Shown: piece by piece, positions 1 to 6,627 of the stretch | How positions within the stretch are numbered: position 1 is the stretch's first letter | Layout of the letters: each line of letters begins with the position of its first letter | Assembly (NCBI GenBank): GCA_025455945.1 | Contig: JALOLN010000063.1 | Location: 1-10,471, forward strand | DNA length: 10,471 bases | DNA from: Actinomycetes bacterium | GTDB taxonomy: Bacteria; Actinomycetota; Actinomycetes; Prado026 | Direction: 5' to 3' | The notes under the pieces: model-generated | Seen by the model: only the letters and a program-made list of their open reading frames with translations | What the model was told of the DNA's origin: nothing | Databases searched by the model: none | Made by a program: the position numbers and the translations under genes

Positions 1-773
1 CTGGCGTACTGCTCGACCGCCCGCCACAGGTCCCGACGGTCGACGTCCGGCCACAGCGTGTCGATGAACACCAGCTCGGCGTACGCGGACTGCCAGAGCA
101 GGAAGTTCGAGATCCGCTGCTCCCCGGACGAGCGCACGAACAGGTCGACGTCGGGCATGTCCGGCTCGTCGAGGAACCGGGCGAGCAGCCGCTCGTCCAC
201 CCGGTCGGGGTCCAGCCGCCCGGCCGCGACGGCCCGGGCGACGGCGGCCGCCGCGTCGGCGATCTCCGCGCGGCCGCCGTAGTTGACGCACATCGTCAGG
301 GTCAGGACGTCGTTGCCGGCGGTGAGCCGCTCCGCCTCCTCCAGCTCGGTGATGACGCTGCGCCACAGCCGCGGCCGCCGGCCGGCCCAGCGCACCCGGA
401 CGCCGAGGGCGTTCATCTCGTCTCGCCGACGGCGGATCACGTCCCGGTTGAACCCCATGAGGAAGCGCACCTCGTCCGGGGAGCGCTTCCAGTTCTCGGT
501 GGAGAAGGCGTACGCCGACAGCCAGCGCACGCCGAGCTCGATGGCACCCTCGACCACGTCGAACAGGGCGGCCTCTCCTGCCTCGTGCCCGGCGGTCCGA
601 GGCAGGCCGCGCTGCTGGGCCCACCGCCCGTTGCCGTCCATGACGACGGCCACGTGCCGCGGCACCAGCTCGGGCGGCAGCGCCGGGGGCCTGGCCCCGC
701 TGGGGTGCGGCGACGGGCTGCGCAGGAGGACGGCGGGTGGTCGTGCGGACCGTTTGGCGGCGCGTGCTGACAC
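1..773 (-). CDS. uppS: Isoprenyl transferase (undecaprenyl/decaprenyl diphosphate synthase), 3' end cut off
   Basis: This cis-prenyltransferase adds isopentenyl units to an allylic diphosphate, making the C50-C55 lipid carrier for peptidoglycan and arabinogalactan precursors at the membrane. The 257 visible residues carry the family signatures: the catalytic MDGNGRWA loop with Asp46, FSTENWKRS, the VNYGGRAEI segment, and the C-terminal SSGEQRISNFLLWQ motif whose Arg and Ser residues bind the isopentenyl diphosphate. The visible end, TLWPDVDRRDLW, is close to the usual C-terminus, so probably only about ten residues are missing. The start is taken as GTG at 773, the first start codon after an in-frame stop. 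It gives a Pro/Arg-rich N-terminal extension of about 37 residues before the conserved core, as in the longer mycobacterial Rv2361c type. No strong ribosome binding site is visible. It lies 10 bp after recO, so the two are probably co-transcribed. The function is secure; the start is less so. Confidence 0.93.
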   Translation of the reverse strand, partial: MSARAAKRSARPPAVLLRSPSPHPSGARPPALPPELVPRHVAVVMDGNGRWAQQRGLPRTAGHEAGEAALFDVVEGAIELGVRWLSAYAFSTENWKRSPDEVRFLMGFNRDVIRRRRDEMNALGVRVRWAGRRPRLWRSVITELEEAERLTAGNDVLTLTMCVNYGGRAEIADAAAAVARAVAAGRLDPDRVDERLLARFLDEPDMPDVDLFVRSSGEQRISNFLLWQSAYAELVFIDTLWPDVDRRDLWRAVEQYA

Positions 774-783
774 CTGTCAGACG

Positions 784-1575
784 TTACGCGTCACCGGTGG
801 CGCGAACCGTCTGACCGCCCTCCGGCGTGGTGCGGTCGACGAGGCGCAGCGACCGCAGCCCCCGCTCCAGGTGCCACTGCACGTACGCGGCCACGATGCC
901 CTGCGCCTCGCGGCGGTACCGCGGCTCGGCCGCGTCCGCGACGGCCCAGTCCCCGGTGAGCAGCGCGGCGAGCAGGGCCGTCGCCTCCGGCGCCAGGGAG
1001 GCCGAGCCGGGCGGACGGCAGTCGGGGCACACCGCGCCGCCCTCCGGGACGGCGAACGCCCGGTGCGGCCCGGGGGCCCCGCACCGGGCGCAGGCCCCGA
1101 ACGACGGGGCGTACCCGGCCACCGACAGCGAGCGCAGCAGGTAGGCGTCGAGGACCAGGCCCGGGTCGTGCTCCCCGCCGGCCAGCGCGCGCAGCCCACC
1201 GACGAGCAGCAGGTACTGCTGCACGGCGGGCTCGCGCTCCTCGACGGTGAGCCGCTCGGCCGTCTCCAGCATCGCCGTCCCGGCGGTGTACCGGGGGTAG
1301 TCGGCGGCGAGCGCTGCACCGTAGGGGGCGAGCGTCTCGACCTGGGTCACCACGTCGAGGCTGCGGCCGACGTACAGCTGGACGTCGACGTGGGTGAACG
1401 GCTCCAACCGGGAGCCGAACCGGGACCGGGTGCGCCGGACCCCCTTGGCGACGGCACGGACCCGGCCGTGGTCGCGGGTGAGCAACGTCACGATTCGGTC
1501 GGCCTCCCCGAGCTTCTGGGTGCGCAGCACCACACCCTCGTCGCGGTAGAGGCTCACGCCGACAGTGTGGGCCAT
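784..1575 (-). CDS. recO: DNA repair and recombination mediator RecO
   Basis: RecO anneals single strands and, with RecR, loads RecA onto SSB-coated DNA in the RecFOR pathway of gap repair. The 263-residue protein has the N-terminal OB-fold region (residues 8-85, with GVVLRTQKLGEADRIVTLLT and the basic GVRRTRSRFG stretch), a helical middle, and a zinc-finger pair CARC (C162, C165) and CPDC (C183, C186). Length and order fit actinobacterial RecO. The start is uncertain. ATG 1575 has GGAGGG directly against it, too close for a normal ribosome binding site. The in-frame GTG at 1557 would begin MSLYRDEG, like the mycobacterial protein, but then that purine run is 18 nt away. uppS follows 10 bp downstream. 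A divergent acetyltransferase gene starts 45 bp upstream. I see no clear TANNNT box for recO in this gap. Confidence 0.95.
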   Translation of the reverse strand: MAHTVGVSLYRDEGVVLRTQKLGEADRIVTLLTRDHGRVRAVAKGVRRTRSRFGSRLEPFTHVDVQLYVGRSLDVVTQVETLAPYGAALAADYPRYTAGTAMLETAERLTVEEREPAVQQYLLLVGGLRALAGGEHDPGLVLDAYLLRSLSVAGYAPSFGACARCGAPGPHRAFAVPEGGAVCPDCRPPGSASLAPEATALLAALLTGDWAVADAAEPRYRREAQGIVAAYVQWHLERGLRSLRLVDRTTPEGGQTVRATGDA

Positions 1576-1620
1576 CCCTCCGGCGCAGCCGCACGACCCG
1601 CGGTCTGACAGGCTGGCCCC

Positions 1621-2469
1621 ATGCCCGGACGGACACCGCCCGACCCCGCGATGCTGGACCGGCTGGAGCGCTACTACGACCTGGTGCCCCGGGTGGCCGC
1701 CCGCACCGAGGAGGTCGGCCCCTTCACCCTCTTCGTGTCCACCGGTGCCTGGCCGTTCTACGCCCGGCCACGGCTGGGCCTGGACCGCTCGGTCACGCTC
1801 TCCGACGTGCTCGACGTCCTCGTCCGCCAGCGCGAGCTCGGCGTCCCGCAGGCGCTGGAGTGGGTCGCCGAGACCACACCGTCGCTGGCGGCCGCGGCCC
1901 GGGCGGCCGGTCTGCAGGTCGACCTGCTCCCGCTGATGGTGCTCGTCATGCCCCCGATCACCATCCCCCCGCCGCCGGGGGTGGCGGTCCGGCTGCTGCG
2001 GGCGGACGACCCGTCGATCGCCGCCGCACAGGTCGTCTCACGGCTGGGCTTCGACGCCCCCGGCACGGCGCCCGGCCCGGCCGGCGGGCTCGACCGGGAC
2101 GCGGAGCTGCAGACCCACGACGCCGCGACGGACGCCTTCGTGCGCGGCCTGATCGACTCGGGCCACCTCGTCACCGCCGTGGCGGAGGGCGCCCAGGAGG
2201 GCGTGCTGGCGGTCGGGAACCACGCCCCGCGCGCCGACGTGAGCGAGGTCCTGGGCGTTGCGACGCTGCCCGCCGCGCGCCGGCACGGCATCGGGGCGGC
2301 GCTGACCTCGCTGCTCGTCGACGACGCGCTCGGCCGCGGCGTCGACACCGTCTTCCTCTCCGCGGGCAGCGAGGAGATCGCCCGGGTCTACGAACGGGTG
2401 GGGTTCCACCGCGCCGCGACGGCCGGCATCGCGCACCCGGTGCCGGCGACGCCAGCGACCAGCGACTAG
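1621..2469 (+). CDS. GNAT-family N-acetyltransferase with a long N-terminal domain
   Basis: This is a probable acetyl-CoA-dependent N-acyltransferase of unknown substrate. The C-terminal half (about residues 120-270) is a GNAT fold: a beta strand, then motif A VATLPAARRHGIGAAL (213-228) with the RRHGIG pyrophosphate-binding loop, then the closing YERVGFHR segment typical of motif B. Residues 1-115 form a separate region (WPFYARPRLGL, then an alpha-helical stretch and the hydrophobic LLPLMVLVM) that I do not recognise, possibly a degenerate second GNAT half. No Shine-Dalgarno is seen before ATG 1621. The hexamer CAGGCT at 1609-1614 sits exactly where a -10 box would put transcription start on the A of the ATG, so a leaderless mRNA is possible, although the hexamer matches poorly. 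The gene is divergent from recO, and its stop overlaps the leuA stop. Confidence 0.85.
   Translation: MPGRTPPDPAMLDRLERYYDLVPRVAARTEEVGPFTLFVSTGAWPFYARPRLGLDRSVTLSDVLDVLVRQRELGVPQALEWVAETTPSLAAAARAAGLQVDLLPLMVLVMPPITIPPPPGVAVRLLRADDPSIAAAQVVSRLGFDAPGTAPGPAGGLDRDAELQTHDAATDAFVRGLIDSGHLVTAVAEGAQEGVLAVGNHAPRADVSEVLGVATLPAARRHGIGAALTSLLVDDALGRGVDTVFLSAGSEEIARVYERVGFHRAATAGIAHPVPATPATSD
2466..2469. other. Shared CTAG: overlapping convergent stop codons
   Basis: The acetyltransferase stop (TAG, plus strand, 2467-2469) and the leuA stop (TAG, minus strand, 2466-2468) lie in the same palindromic CTAG. The two convergent genes therefore have no intergenic DNA, and any terminator for either must lie inside the other gene. 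Confidence 0.9.
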
Positions 2470-4196
2470 CGCGCCGCCCGGTTCACCGCGCTCACCACGG
2501 CCTTGAGGGACGCCGTGACGATGTTGGCGTCGATCCCGACCCCCCACAGCACCCGGTCGCCCACGGCGCACTCGAGGTAGGCCGCAGCCCGGGCGTCGCC
2601 ACCGGAGGACATCGCGTGCTCGTTGTAGTCGAGCACCCGCACGTCGTGGCCGAGCCCCGCCAGGGCGTCGACGAAGGCCGAGACCGGGCCGTTGCCCGAC
2701 CCCTCGAGCTCGCGCCGGACGCCGTCGACGTACAGGCCGACCCGCAGGGAGTCCTTGGTCCCGGCGGCCGACGAGGTGTGCACCGCGTTGAGCTCCAGGG
2801 GCCGGCTCGGCTCGAGGTACTCCGCGGCGAACACCTGCCACATCTCGCCGGGCAGGACCTCTCCGCCCTCGGAGTCGGTGCGCGCCTGGACGACGTGGCT
2901 GAACTCGATCTGCAGCCGGCGCGGCAGGTCCAGGGAGTGCTCGGTCTTCATGACGTAGGCGACGCCGCCCTTGCCGGACTGGCTGTTGACCCGGATCACG
3001 GCCTCGTAGGTGCGGCCGACGTCCCGGGGGTCGATCGGCAGGTAGGGCACCGCCCAGGGGATGTCGTCGACCGTGACGCCGGCCGCCCCGGCGTCGACCG
3101 CCATCGCCTCGAACCCCTTCTTGATGGCGTCCTGGTGGGAGCCGGAGAAGGCGGTGTAGACGAGGTCACCCCCGTACGGGTGCCGCTCGTGCACCGACAG
3201 CTGGTTGCAGTACTCGACGGTGCGCCGGATCTCGTCGACGTCGGAGAGGTCGACCTCCGGGTCGATGCCCTGGGTGAACAGGTTCAGGCCCAGCGTGACC
3301 AGGTCGACGTTCCCGGTCCGCTCGCCGTTGCCGAACAGGGTGCCCTCGATGCGGTCGGCGCCGGCCAGGTAGCCGAGCTCAGCGGCGGCCACCGCGGTCC
3401 CCCGGTCGTTGTGCGGGTGCAGCGACAGCACGACGGAGTCGCGGTGCGCCAGATGCCGGGACATCCACTCGATCTGGTCGGCGTAGACGTTGGGCGTGGC
3501 CATCTCGACCGTGGCGGGCAGGTTCACCACGGACTTCCACTCGGGGCTGGGCCGCCAGACGTCGTTGACGGCGTTGCACACCTCGACGGCGTACTCCAGC
3601 TCGGTGCCGGTGAACGACTCCGGGGAGTACTCGAAGCGCACCTCGGTCCCGGGCACCGTGTCGGTGAGCTTCAGGCACAGCTTCGCACCCTCGACCGCGA
3701 TCGCGGTGATGCCGTCGCGGTCCTGGTCGAAGACCACCCGGCGCTGCAGCGTGGACGTGGAGTTGTACAGGTGGACGATCGCGTTGCGGGCGCCCCGGAT
3801 CGACTCGAAGGTCCGCTCGATGAGCGCCTCGCGGGCCTGGGTGAGCACCTGAATCGTCACGTCGTCCGGGACGAGGTCCGCCTCGATGAGCTCGCGGACG
3901 AAGTCGAAGTCGGTCTGCGACGCCGACGGGAAGCCGACCTCGATCTCCTTGTAGCCCAGGCGCACGAGCAGGTCGAACATCCGGCGCTTGCGCCCGGCGG
4001 TCATCGGGTCGATGAGGGCCTGGTTGCCGTCGCGCAGGTCCACGCTGCACCACAGCGGGGCCCGGGTGGCCGTGCGGCTCGGCCAGGTCCGGTCGGGCAG
4101 CGCGACGGGCGCGACCGGGACGTACTTGCCGGTCGGCATCCGGCTGGGTCGCTGGGGGTGCCCGTGCGTGGAGACGGCGGTGCGGTCGGTGCTCAC
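2466..4196 (-). CDS. leuA: 2-isopropylmalate synthase (LeuA)
   Basis: LeuA condenses acetyl-CoA with 2-ketoisovalerate, the first committed step of leucine synthesis. The family is feedback-inhibited by leucine. The 576-residue protein is the long LeuA form found in actinobacteria. The TIM-barrel catalytic domain (about 45-330) has LRDGNQ (R55, D56 metal ligand), SLHPHNDRGT (metal ligands H260 and H262) and GNGERTGN (N290 in the metal site). A linker region (about 335-430) follows, including HPYGGDLVYTAFSGSHQDAI. The C-terminal leucine-binding domain (about 455-576) carries GSGNGPVSAFVDAL and GVGIDANIVTASLKA. The N-terminal 35 residues are variable, as in relatives. The start is GTG 4196, preceded by AGGGAG at 4204-4209 with 7 nt spacing, a good ribosome binding site that lies inside an inverted repeat (see the leader entries). 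It is transcribed from its own promoter just downstream of era. Confidence 0.97.
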   Translation of the reverse strand: MSTDRTAVSTHGHPQRPSRMPTGKYVPVAPVALPDRTWPSRTATRAPLWCSVDLRDGNQALIDPMTAGRKRRMFDLLVRLGYKEIEVGFPSASQTDFDFVRELIEADLVPDDVTIQVLTQAREALIERTFESIRGARNAIVHLYNSTSTLQRRVVFDQDRDGITAIAVEGAKLCLKLTDTVPGTEVRFEYSPESFTGTELEYAVEVCNAVNDVWRPSPEWKSVVNLPATVEMATPNVYADQIEWMSRHLAHRDSVVLSLHPHNDRGTAVAAAELGYLAGADRIEGTLFGNGERTGNVDLVTLGLNLFTQGIDPEVDLSDVDEIRRTVEYCNQLSVHERHPYGGDLVYTAFSGSHQDAIKKGFEAMAVDAGAAGVTVDDIPWAVPYLPIDPRDVGRTYEAVIRVNSQSGKGGVAYVMKTEHSLDLPRRLQIEFSHVVQARTDSEGGEVLPGEMWQVFAAEYLEPSRPLELNAVHTSSAAGTKDSLRVGLYVDGVRRELEGSGNGPVSAFVDALAGLGHDVRVLDYNEHAMSSGGDARAAAYLECAVGDRVLWGVGIDANIVTASLKAVVSAVNRAAR

Positions 4197-4289
4197 TGGG
4201 TGGCTCCCTGGGGGGTCGGTGCTCGCGGCCGACGCGCACGTCGGTGCCCCGCGACGAGGGAGCCGGCCGGTTAGAGGCCCTCGCCGCGG
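4197..4289 (-). promoter_or_regulatory. leuA leader RNA: two mutually exclusive folds controlling the leuA ribosome binding site
   Basis: Read on the minus strand, this leader can fold in two ways. Fold A pairs CCGCGGCGAGGG (4289-4278, within the last codons of the leader peptide) with CCCTCGTCGCGG (4260-4249): 12 pairs, one of them G-U, with a 17-nt loop that holds the leader stop codon. Fold B pairs GGCTCCCT (4264-4257) with AGGGAGCC (4209-4202), 8 perfect pairs that bury the leuA Shine-Dalgarno AGGGAG. Inside it are TCGCGG/CCGCGA (4254-4249 with 4228-4223) and CCGACG/CGTCGG (4244-4239 with 4234-4229, loop TGCG). The folds share bases 4260-4257 and 4254-4249, so they exclude each other. A ribosome stalled on the leucine codons leaves fold A free to form and leuA open. 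A ribosome that reaches the leader stop covers the left arm of fold A and favours fold B, leuA closed. The pairings are seen directly; the regulatory logic is inferred. Confidence 0.8.
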
Positions 4290-4315
4290 CGGCTAAGGAG
4301 GAGCAGCCCGCGCAT
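4271..4315 (-). CDS. Leucine-rich leader peptide of leuA (14 residues)
   Basis: This is a short reading frame, MRGLLLLSRRGEGL then TAA, 74 nt upstream of the leuA start. Residues 4-7 are four leucine codons in a row (CTG CTC CTC CTT, 4306-4295), with a fifth as the last codon. This is the hallmark of a leucine-sensing attenuation peptide. Such leaders are known before actinobacterial leuA and ilv genes. The codons after the leucine run (Arg, Gly, Glu, Gly) form the left arm of the anti-sequestering stem, as expected if ribosome position selects the fold. There is no Shine-Dalgarno. The predicted transcription start lies only about 3 nt before the ATG, so translation should begin from a near-leaderless 5' end. 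Confidence 0.85.
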   Translation of the reverse strand: MRGLLLLSRRGEGL

Positions 4316-4324
4316 GGTCACACC

Positions 4325-4354
4325 AGGGTAGCCGACGTCCGCGCCGATGCCCAA
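4325..4354 (-). promoter_or_regulatory. Probable leuA promoter
   Basis: On the minus strand, TTGGGC (4354-4349) and TACCCT (4330-4325) are separated by 18 nt. The -10 box fits the actinobacterial TANNNT pattern; the -35 keeps only the TTG. Start of transcription is predicted at A4318, 3 nt before the leader peptide ATG. It lies in the 78-nt gap between the era stop and the leader peptide. Confidence 0.6.
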
Positions 4355-4393
4355 CGCGGCGCGCGGCGCAGCGGCCCGGCGCAGTCGGCGTGG

Positions 4394-5293
4394 TCAGAAC
4401 CCCAGCCGGCGCAGCTGCTTGGGGTCGCGCTGCCAGTCCTTGGCGACCTTGACGTGCAGGTCAAGGAACACGGGGGTGCCCAGCAGCCGCTCGATGTGCT
4501 GCCGGGCCTCGGTCCCCACCGCGCGCAGACGCTCCCCGCCGCGGCCGATGACGATCGCCTTCTGGCTCGGTCGCTCGACGTACACCGTGGCGCGGACGTC
4601 GAGGAGCGGCCGGTCGGCCGGCCGGTCGGCCCGCGGCACCATCTCCTCGACGACGACCGCGATGGAGTGCGGCAGCTCGTCGCGCACGCCCTCGAGGGCG
4701 GCCTCGCGCACCAGCTCGGCCGCCATCACCGCCTCCGGCTCGTCGGTGAGCTCGCCACCGGGGTACAGCGCCGGCCCCTCCGGCAGCAGCCCCACGAGCA
4801 GGTCGGCGAGCAGGCCCACCTGCTCCCCCCGGACGGCGGACACCGGCACGATCTCGGCGAACCCCCCGAGGTCGGCGACCCGCAGCAGCTGCTCGGCCAG
4901 CGCCCGGCGTCCCACCAGGTCGGTCTTGGTCACCACGGCCACCACCGGCGTCCCACGCACCTCGGCCAGCTCGGCGGCGATGAACCGGTCCCCGGGGCCC
5001 GCCTCCTGGTCGGCCGGGACGCAGAACGCGATGACGTCGACCTCGCCGAGGGTGCCGAGCACGAGCGCGTTGAGCCGCTCGCCCAGCAGGGTCCGCGGCT
5101 TGTGGAACCCGGGGGTGTCGACGAGCACGAGCTGCGCGTCCGGGCGGTGCACGATGCCCCGGATCGTGTGCCGGGTGGTCTGCGGCCGGGACGAGGTGAT
5201 CGCGACCTTCTCCCCGACGAGGGCGTTGGTGAGGGTCGACTTGCCGGCGTTCGGCCGGCCGACGACGCAGGCGAAGCCGGCGCGGAAGGTCAT
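4394..5293 (-). CDS. era: GTPase Era, 30S subunit assembly factor
   Basis: Era is an essential-type GTPase that binds the 3' end of 16S rRNA and helps 30S maturation. The 299-residue protein has all GTPase motifs: G1 GRPNAGKS (12-19), switch residues SSRPQTTRH (34-42), G3 DTPG (59-62), G4 TKTD (122-125) and G5 SA (152-153). A C-terminal KH domain has the IGRGGERL loop (249-256) and a conserved end, VKVAKDWQRDPKQLRRLGF, which binds rRNA. Residues 222-229 hold a small ADRPADRP duplication just before the KH domain, in a loop that varies between species. ATG 5293 overlaps the stop of the CorC-type gene by 4 nt (ATGA), so translation is probably coupled. It is the last gene of the phoH-ybeY-corC-era chain. 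Confidence 0.97.
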   Translation of the reverse strand: MTFRAGFACVVGRPNAGKSTLTNALVGEKVAITSSRPQTTRHTIRGIVHRPDAQLVLVDTPGFHKPRTLLGERLNALVLGTLGEVDVIAFCVPADQEAGPGDRFIAAELAEVRGTPVVAVVTKTDLVGRRALAEQLLRVADLGGFAEIVPVSAVRGEQVGLLADLLVGLLPEGPALYPGGELTDEPEAVMAAELVREAALEGVRDELPHSIAVVVEEMVPRADRPADRPLLDVRATVYVERPSQKAIVIGRGGERLRAVGTEARQHIERLLGTPVFLDLHVKVAKDWQRDPKQLRRLGF

Positions 5294-6627
5294 CCCCGCG
5301 ACCCGTCGTCGGACGCCGGCGGCGACGACGCCACCTCCGGTGCGGCCGCCGGGTCGCGCACCGGCCGGACGAGCACGCTGCCGATCCGGTTGCGACGGCC
5401 GGCGAGGGATTCCGCGACGAGCTCGAGGCCGCCGATGCGCGCGACCGACCCGGCGATGGGCACCCGGCCCAGCGACGCCTGGAGCAGCCCGCCCACCGTG
5501 TCGACGTCCTCGAGGTCGTCCTCGTCGATGCCGAGCCCGAACCGCTCGACGAAGTCCCAGACGTTCATCCGGGCGCTGACCCGCGAGGTGCCGTCCGGCA
5601 GCTCCTCCACCTCGGGGGCGTCGGTGTCGTACTCGTCGGAGATCTCCCCCACGATCTCCTCAAGGATGTCCTCGATCGTCACCAGCCCGGCCGTGCCGCC
5701 GTACTCGTCGATGACGATCGCGGCATGGATGCGCTGGGCCTGCATCTCCCGCAGCAGCACGTCCACCGGCTTGCTGTCCGGGACGAACGTGGCTGCCCGC
5801 ATCACCTGCTCGACCCGCTCGGTGGTCTCCGCCTGGCGGACGTCGCTGACCCGCCGGGCCAGGTCCTTGAGGTAGACGATGCCGACGATGTCGTCGATGT
5901 TCTCCCCGACCACCGGGATCCGCGAGAAGCCGCTGCGCAGCGACAGCGAGATGGCCCGCCGCAGCGAGACGTCCCGCCCGACCACCACGAGGTCCGTGCG
6001 CGGCACCATCACCTCGCGGGCGAGGGTGTCGCCGAGCTCGAAGACCGAGTGGATCATCTGCCGCTCGTCGTCCTCGATCACCCGCTCGCGCTCGGCGAGG
6101 TCGACGAGCTCGCGCAGCTCGGCCTCGGAGGCGAAGGGGCCCTCGCGGAAGCCACGCCCCGGCGTGATCGCGTTCCCGACGAGGATGAGCAGGCGGGTGA
6201 GCGGCCCCAGCACGGTGGCGAGGGCGGCCAGCGGTCCGGCCGCCGCCAGGGCCACCTGAGTGGCGTGCTGCCGGCCCAGGGTGCGCGGGGCGACCCCCAC
6301 GACGACGAAGGCGACCGCGACCATGACGCCGGCCGCGACGAGCAGCGCCAGGCCGGGCGGGTCGACGAGGTCCAGCGCGACCCGCGCGACGAGCACGGTC
6401 GCCGTGACCTCGCAGACGACCCGCACGAACAGCGCGGTGTTCAGTGCCCGGGCGGGGTCGGTGGCCAGGGCCAGCAGGCGTGCCGCACCGCGCCGGTGCT
6501 CCTTGACCAGCTCCTGGGCGGCCACCCGGGACACCCGGGAGAGCGCCGCGTCGGCCGCCGCTGCGAGCGCCGCGGCCACGACCAGCAGCCCGGCCAGCGC
6601 GAGCGACCAGCCGTCCGTCGCCGTCAT
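5290..6627 (-). CDS. CNNM-CBS (CorC/HlyC, hemolysin-type) membrane protein
   Basis: This 445-residue inner-membrane protein belongs to the family linked to Mg2+/Co2+ efflux or homeostasis; the old name hemolysin is historical. An N-terminal DUF21/CNNM domain (about 5-165) has hydrophobic segments near 8-28, 66-86, 92-112 and 125-150. Paired CBS domains follow (about 204-330, with REVMVPRTDLVVV and the DEYGGTAGLVTIEDILEEIVGEI signature), then a CorC_HlyC domain (about 345-422, ending GSVLVRPV) and a Pro/Ala/Ser tail. The loop that usually reads GE-x-x-PK is GVAPRTLG here (111-118), as I recall it also being in the era-linked mycobacterial homologue. The start is ATG 6627, which overlaps the ybeY stop by 4 nt. 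The frame stays open upstream to 6927, but only as an antisense-like frame across ybeY. Era follows with another ATGA overlap. The link to ribosome maturation is conserved but unexplained. Confidence 0.92.
   Translation of the reverse strand: MTATDGWSLALAGLLVVAAALAAAADAALSRVSRVAAQELVKEHRRGAARLLALATDPARALNTALFVRVVCEVTATVLVARVALDLVDPPGLALLVAAGVMVAVAFVVVGVAPRTLGRQHATQVALAAAGPLAALATVLGPLTRLLILVGNAITPGRGFREGPFASEAELRELVDLAERERVIEDDERQMIHSVFELGDTLAREVMVPRTDLVVVGRDVSLRRAISLSLRSGFSRIPVVGENIDDIVGIVYLKDLARRVSDVRQAETTERVEQVMRAATFVPDSKPVDVLLREMQAQRIHAAIVIDEYGGTAGLVTIEDILEEIVGEISDEYDTDAPEVEELPDGTSRVSARMNVWDFVERFGLGIDEDDLEDVDTVGGLLQASLGRVPIAGSVARIGGLELVAESLAGRRNRIGSVLVRPVRDPAAAPEVASSPPASDDGSRG

Noticed and set aside
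283..1608. Plus-strand frame of 441 codons over uppS and recO
   Set aside because: Low-complexity shadow of two well-supported minus-strand genes.
1860..4274. Very long open frame on the plus strand (804 codons) opposite leuA
   Set aside because: Its composition is Arg/Gly/Asp/Val-rich with no domain, and it lies antisense to a clear LeuA. Long shadow frames are expected at this GC content.
4331..4393. Possible era terminator in the GC-rich gap before the leuA leader
   Set aside because: Several weak GCGC pairings are possible but no single dominant stem; the stretch is better explained as the leuA promoter region.
4605..4635. Short GGCCGGTC repeats within era
   Set aside because: They encode the small ADRPADRP duplication in frame; too short and simple to be a regulatory or mobile repeat.
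4244..5875. Plus-strand frame of 543 codons over era and the CorC-type gene
   Set aside because: Antisense shadow without motifs; the minus-strand Era and CBS domains are unmistakable.
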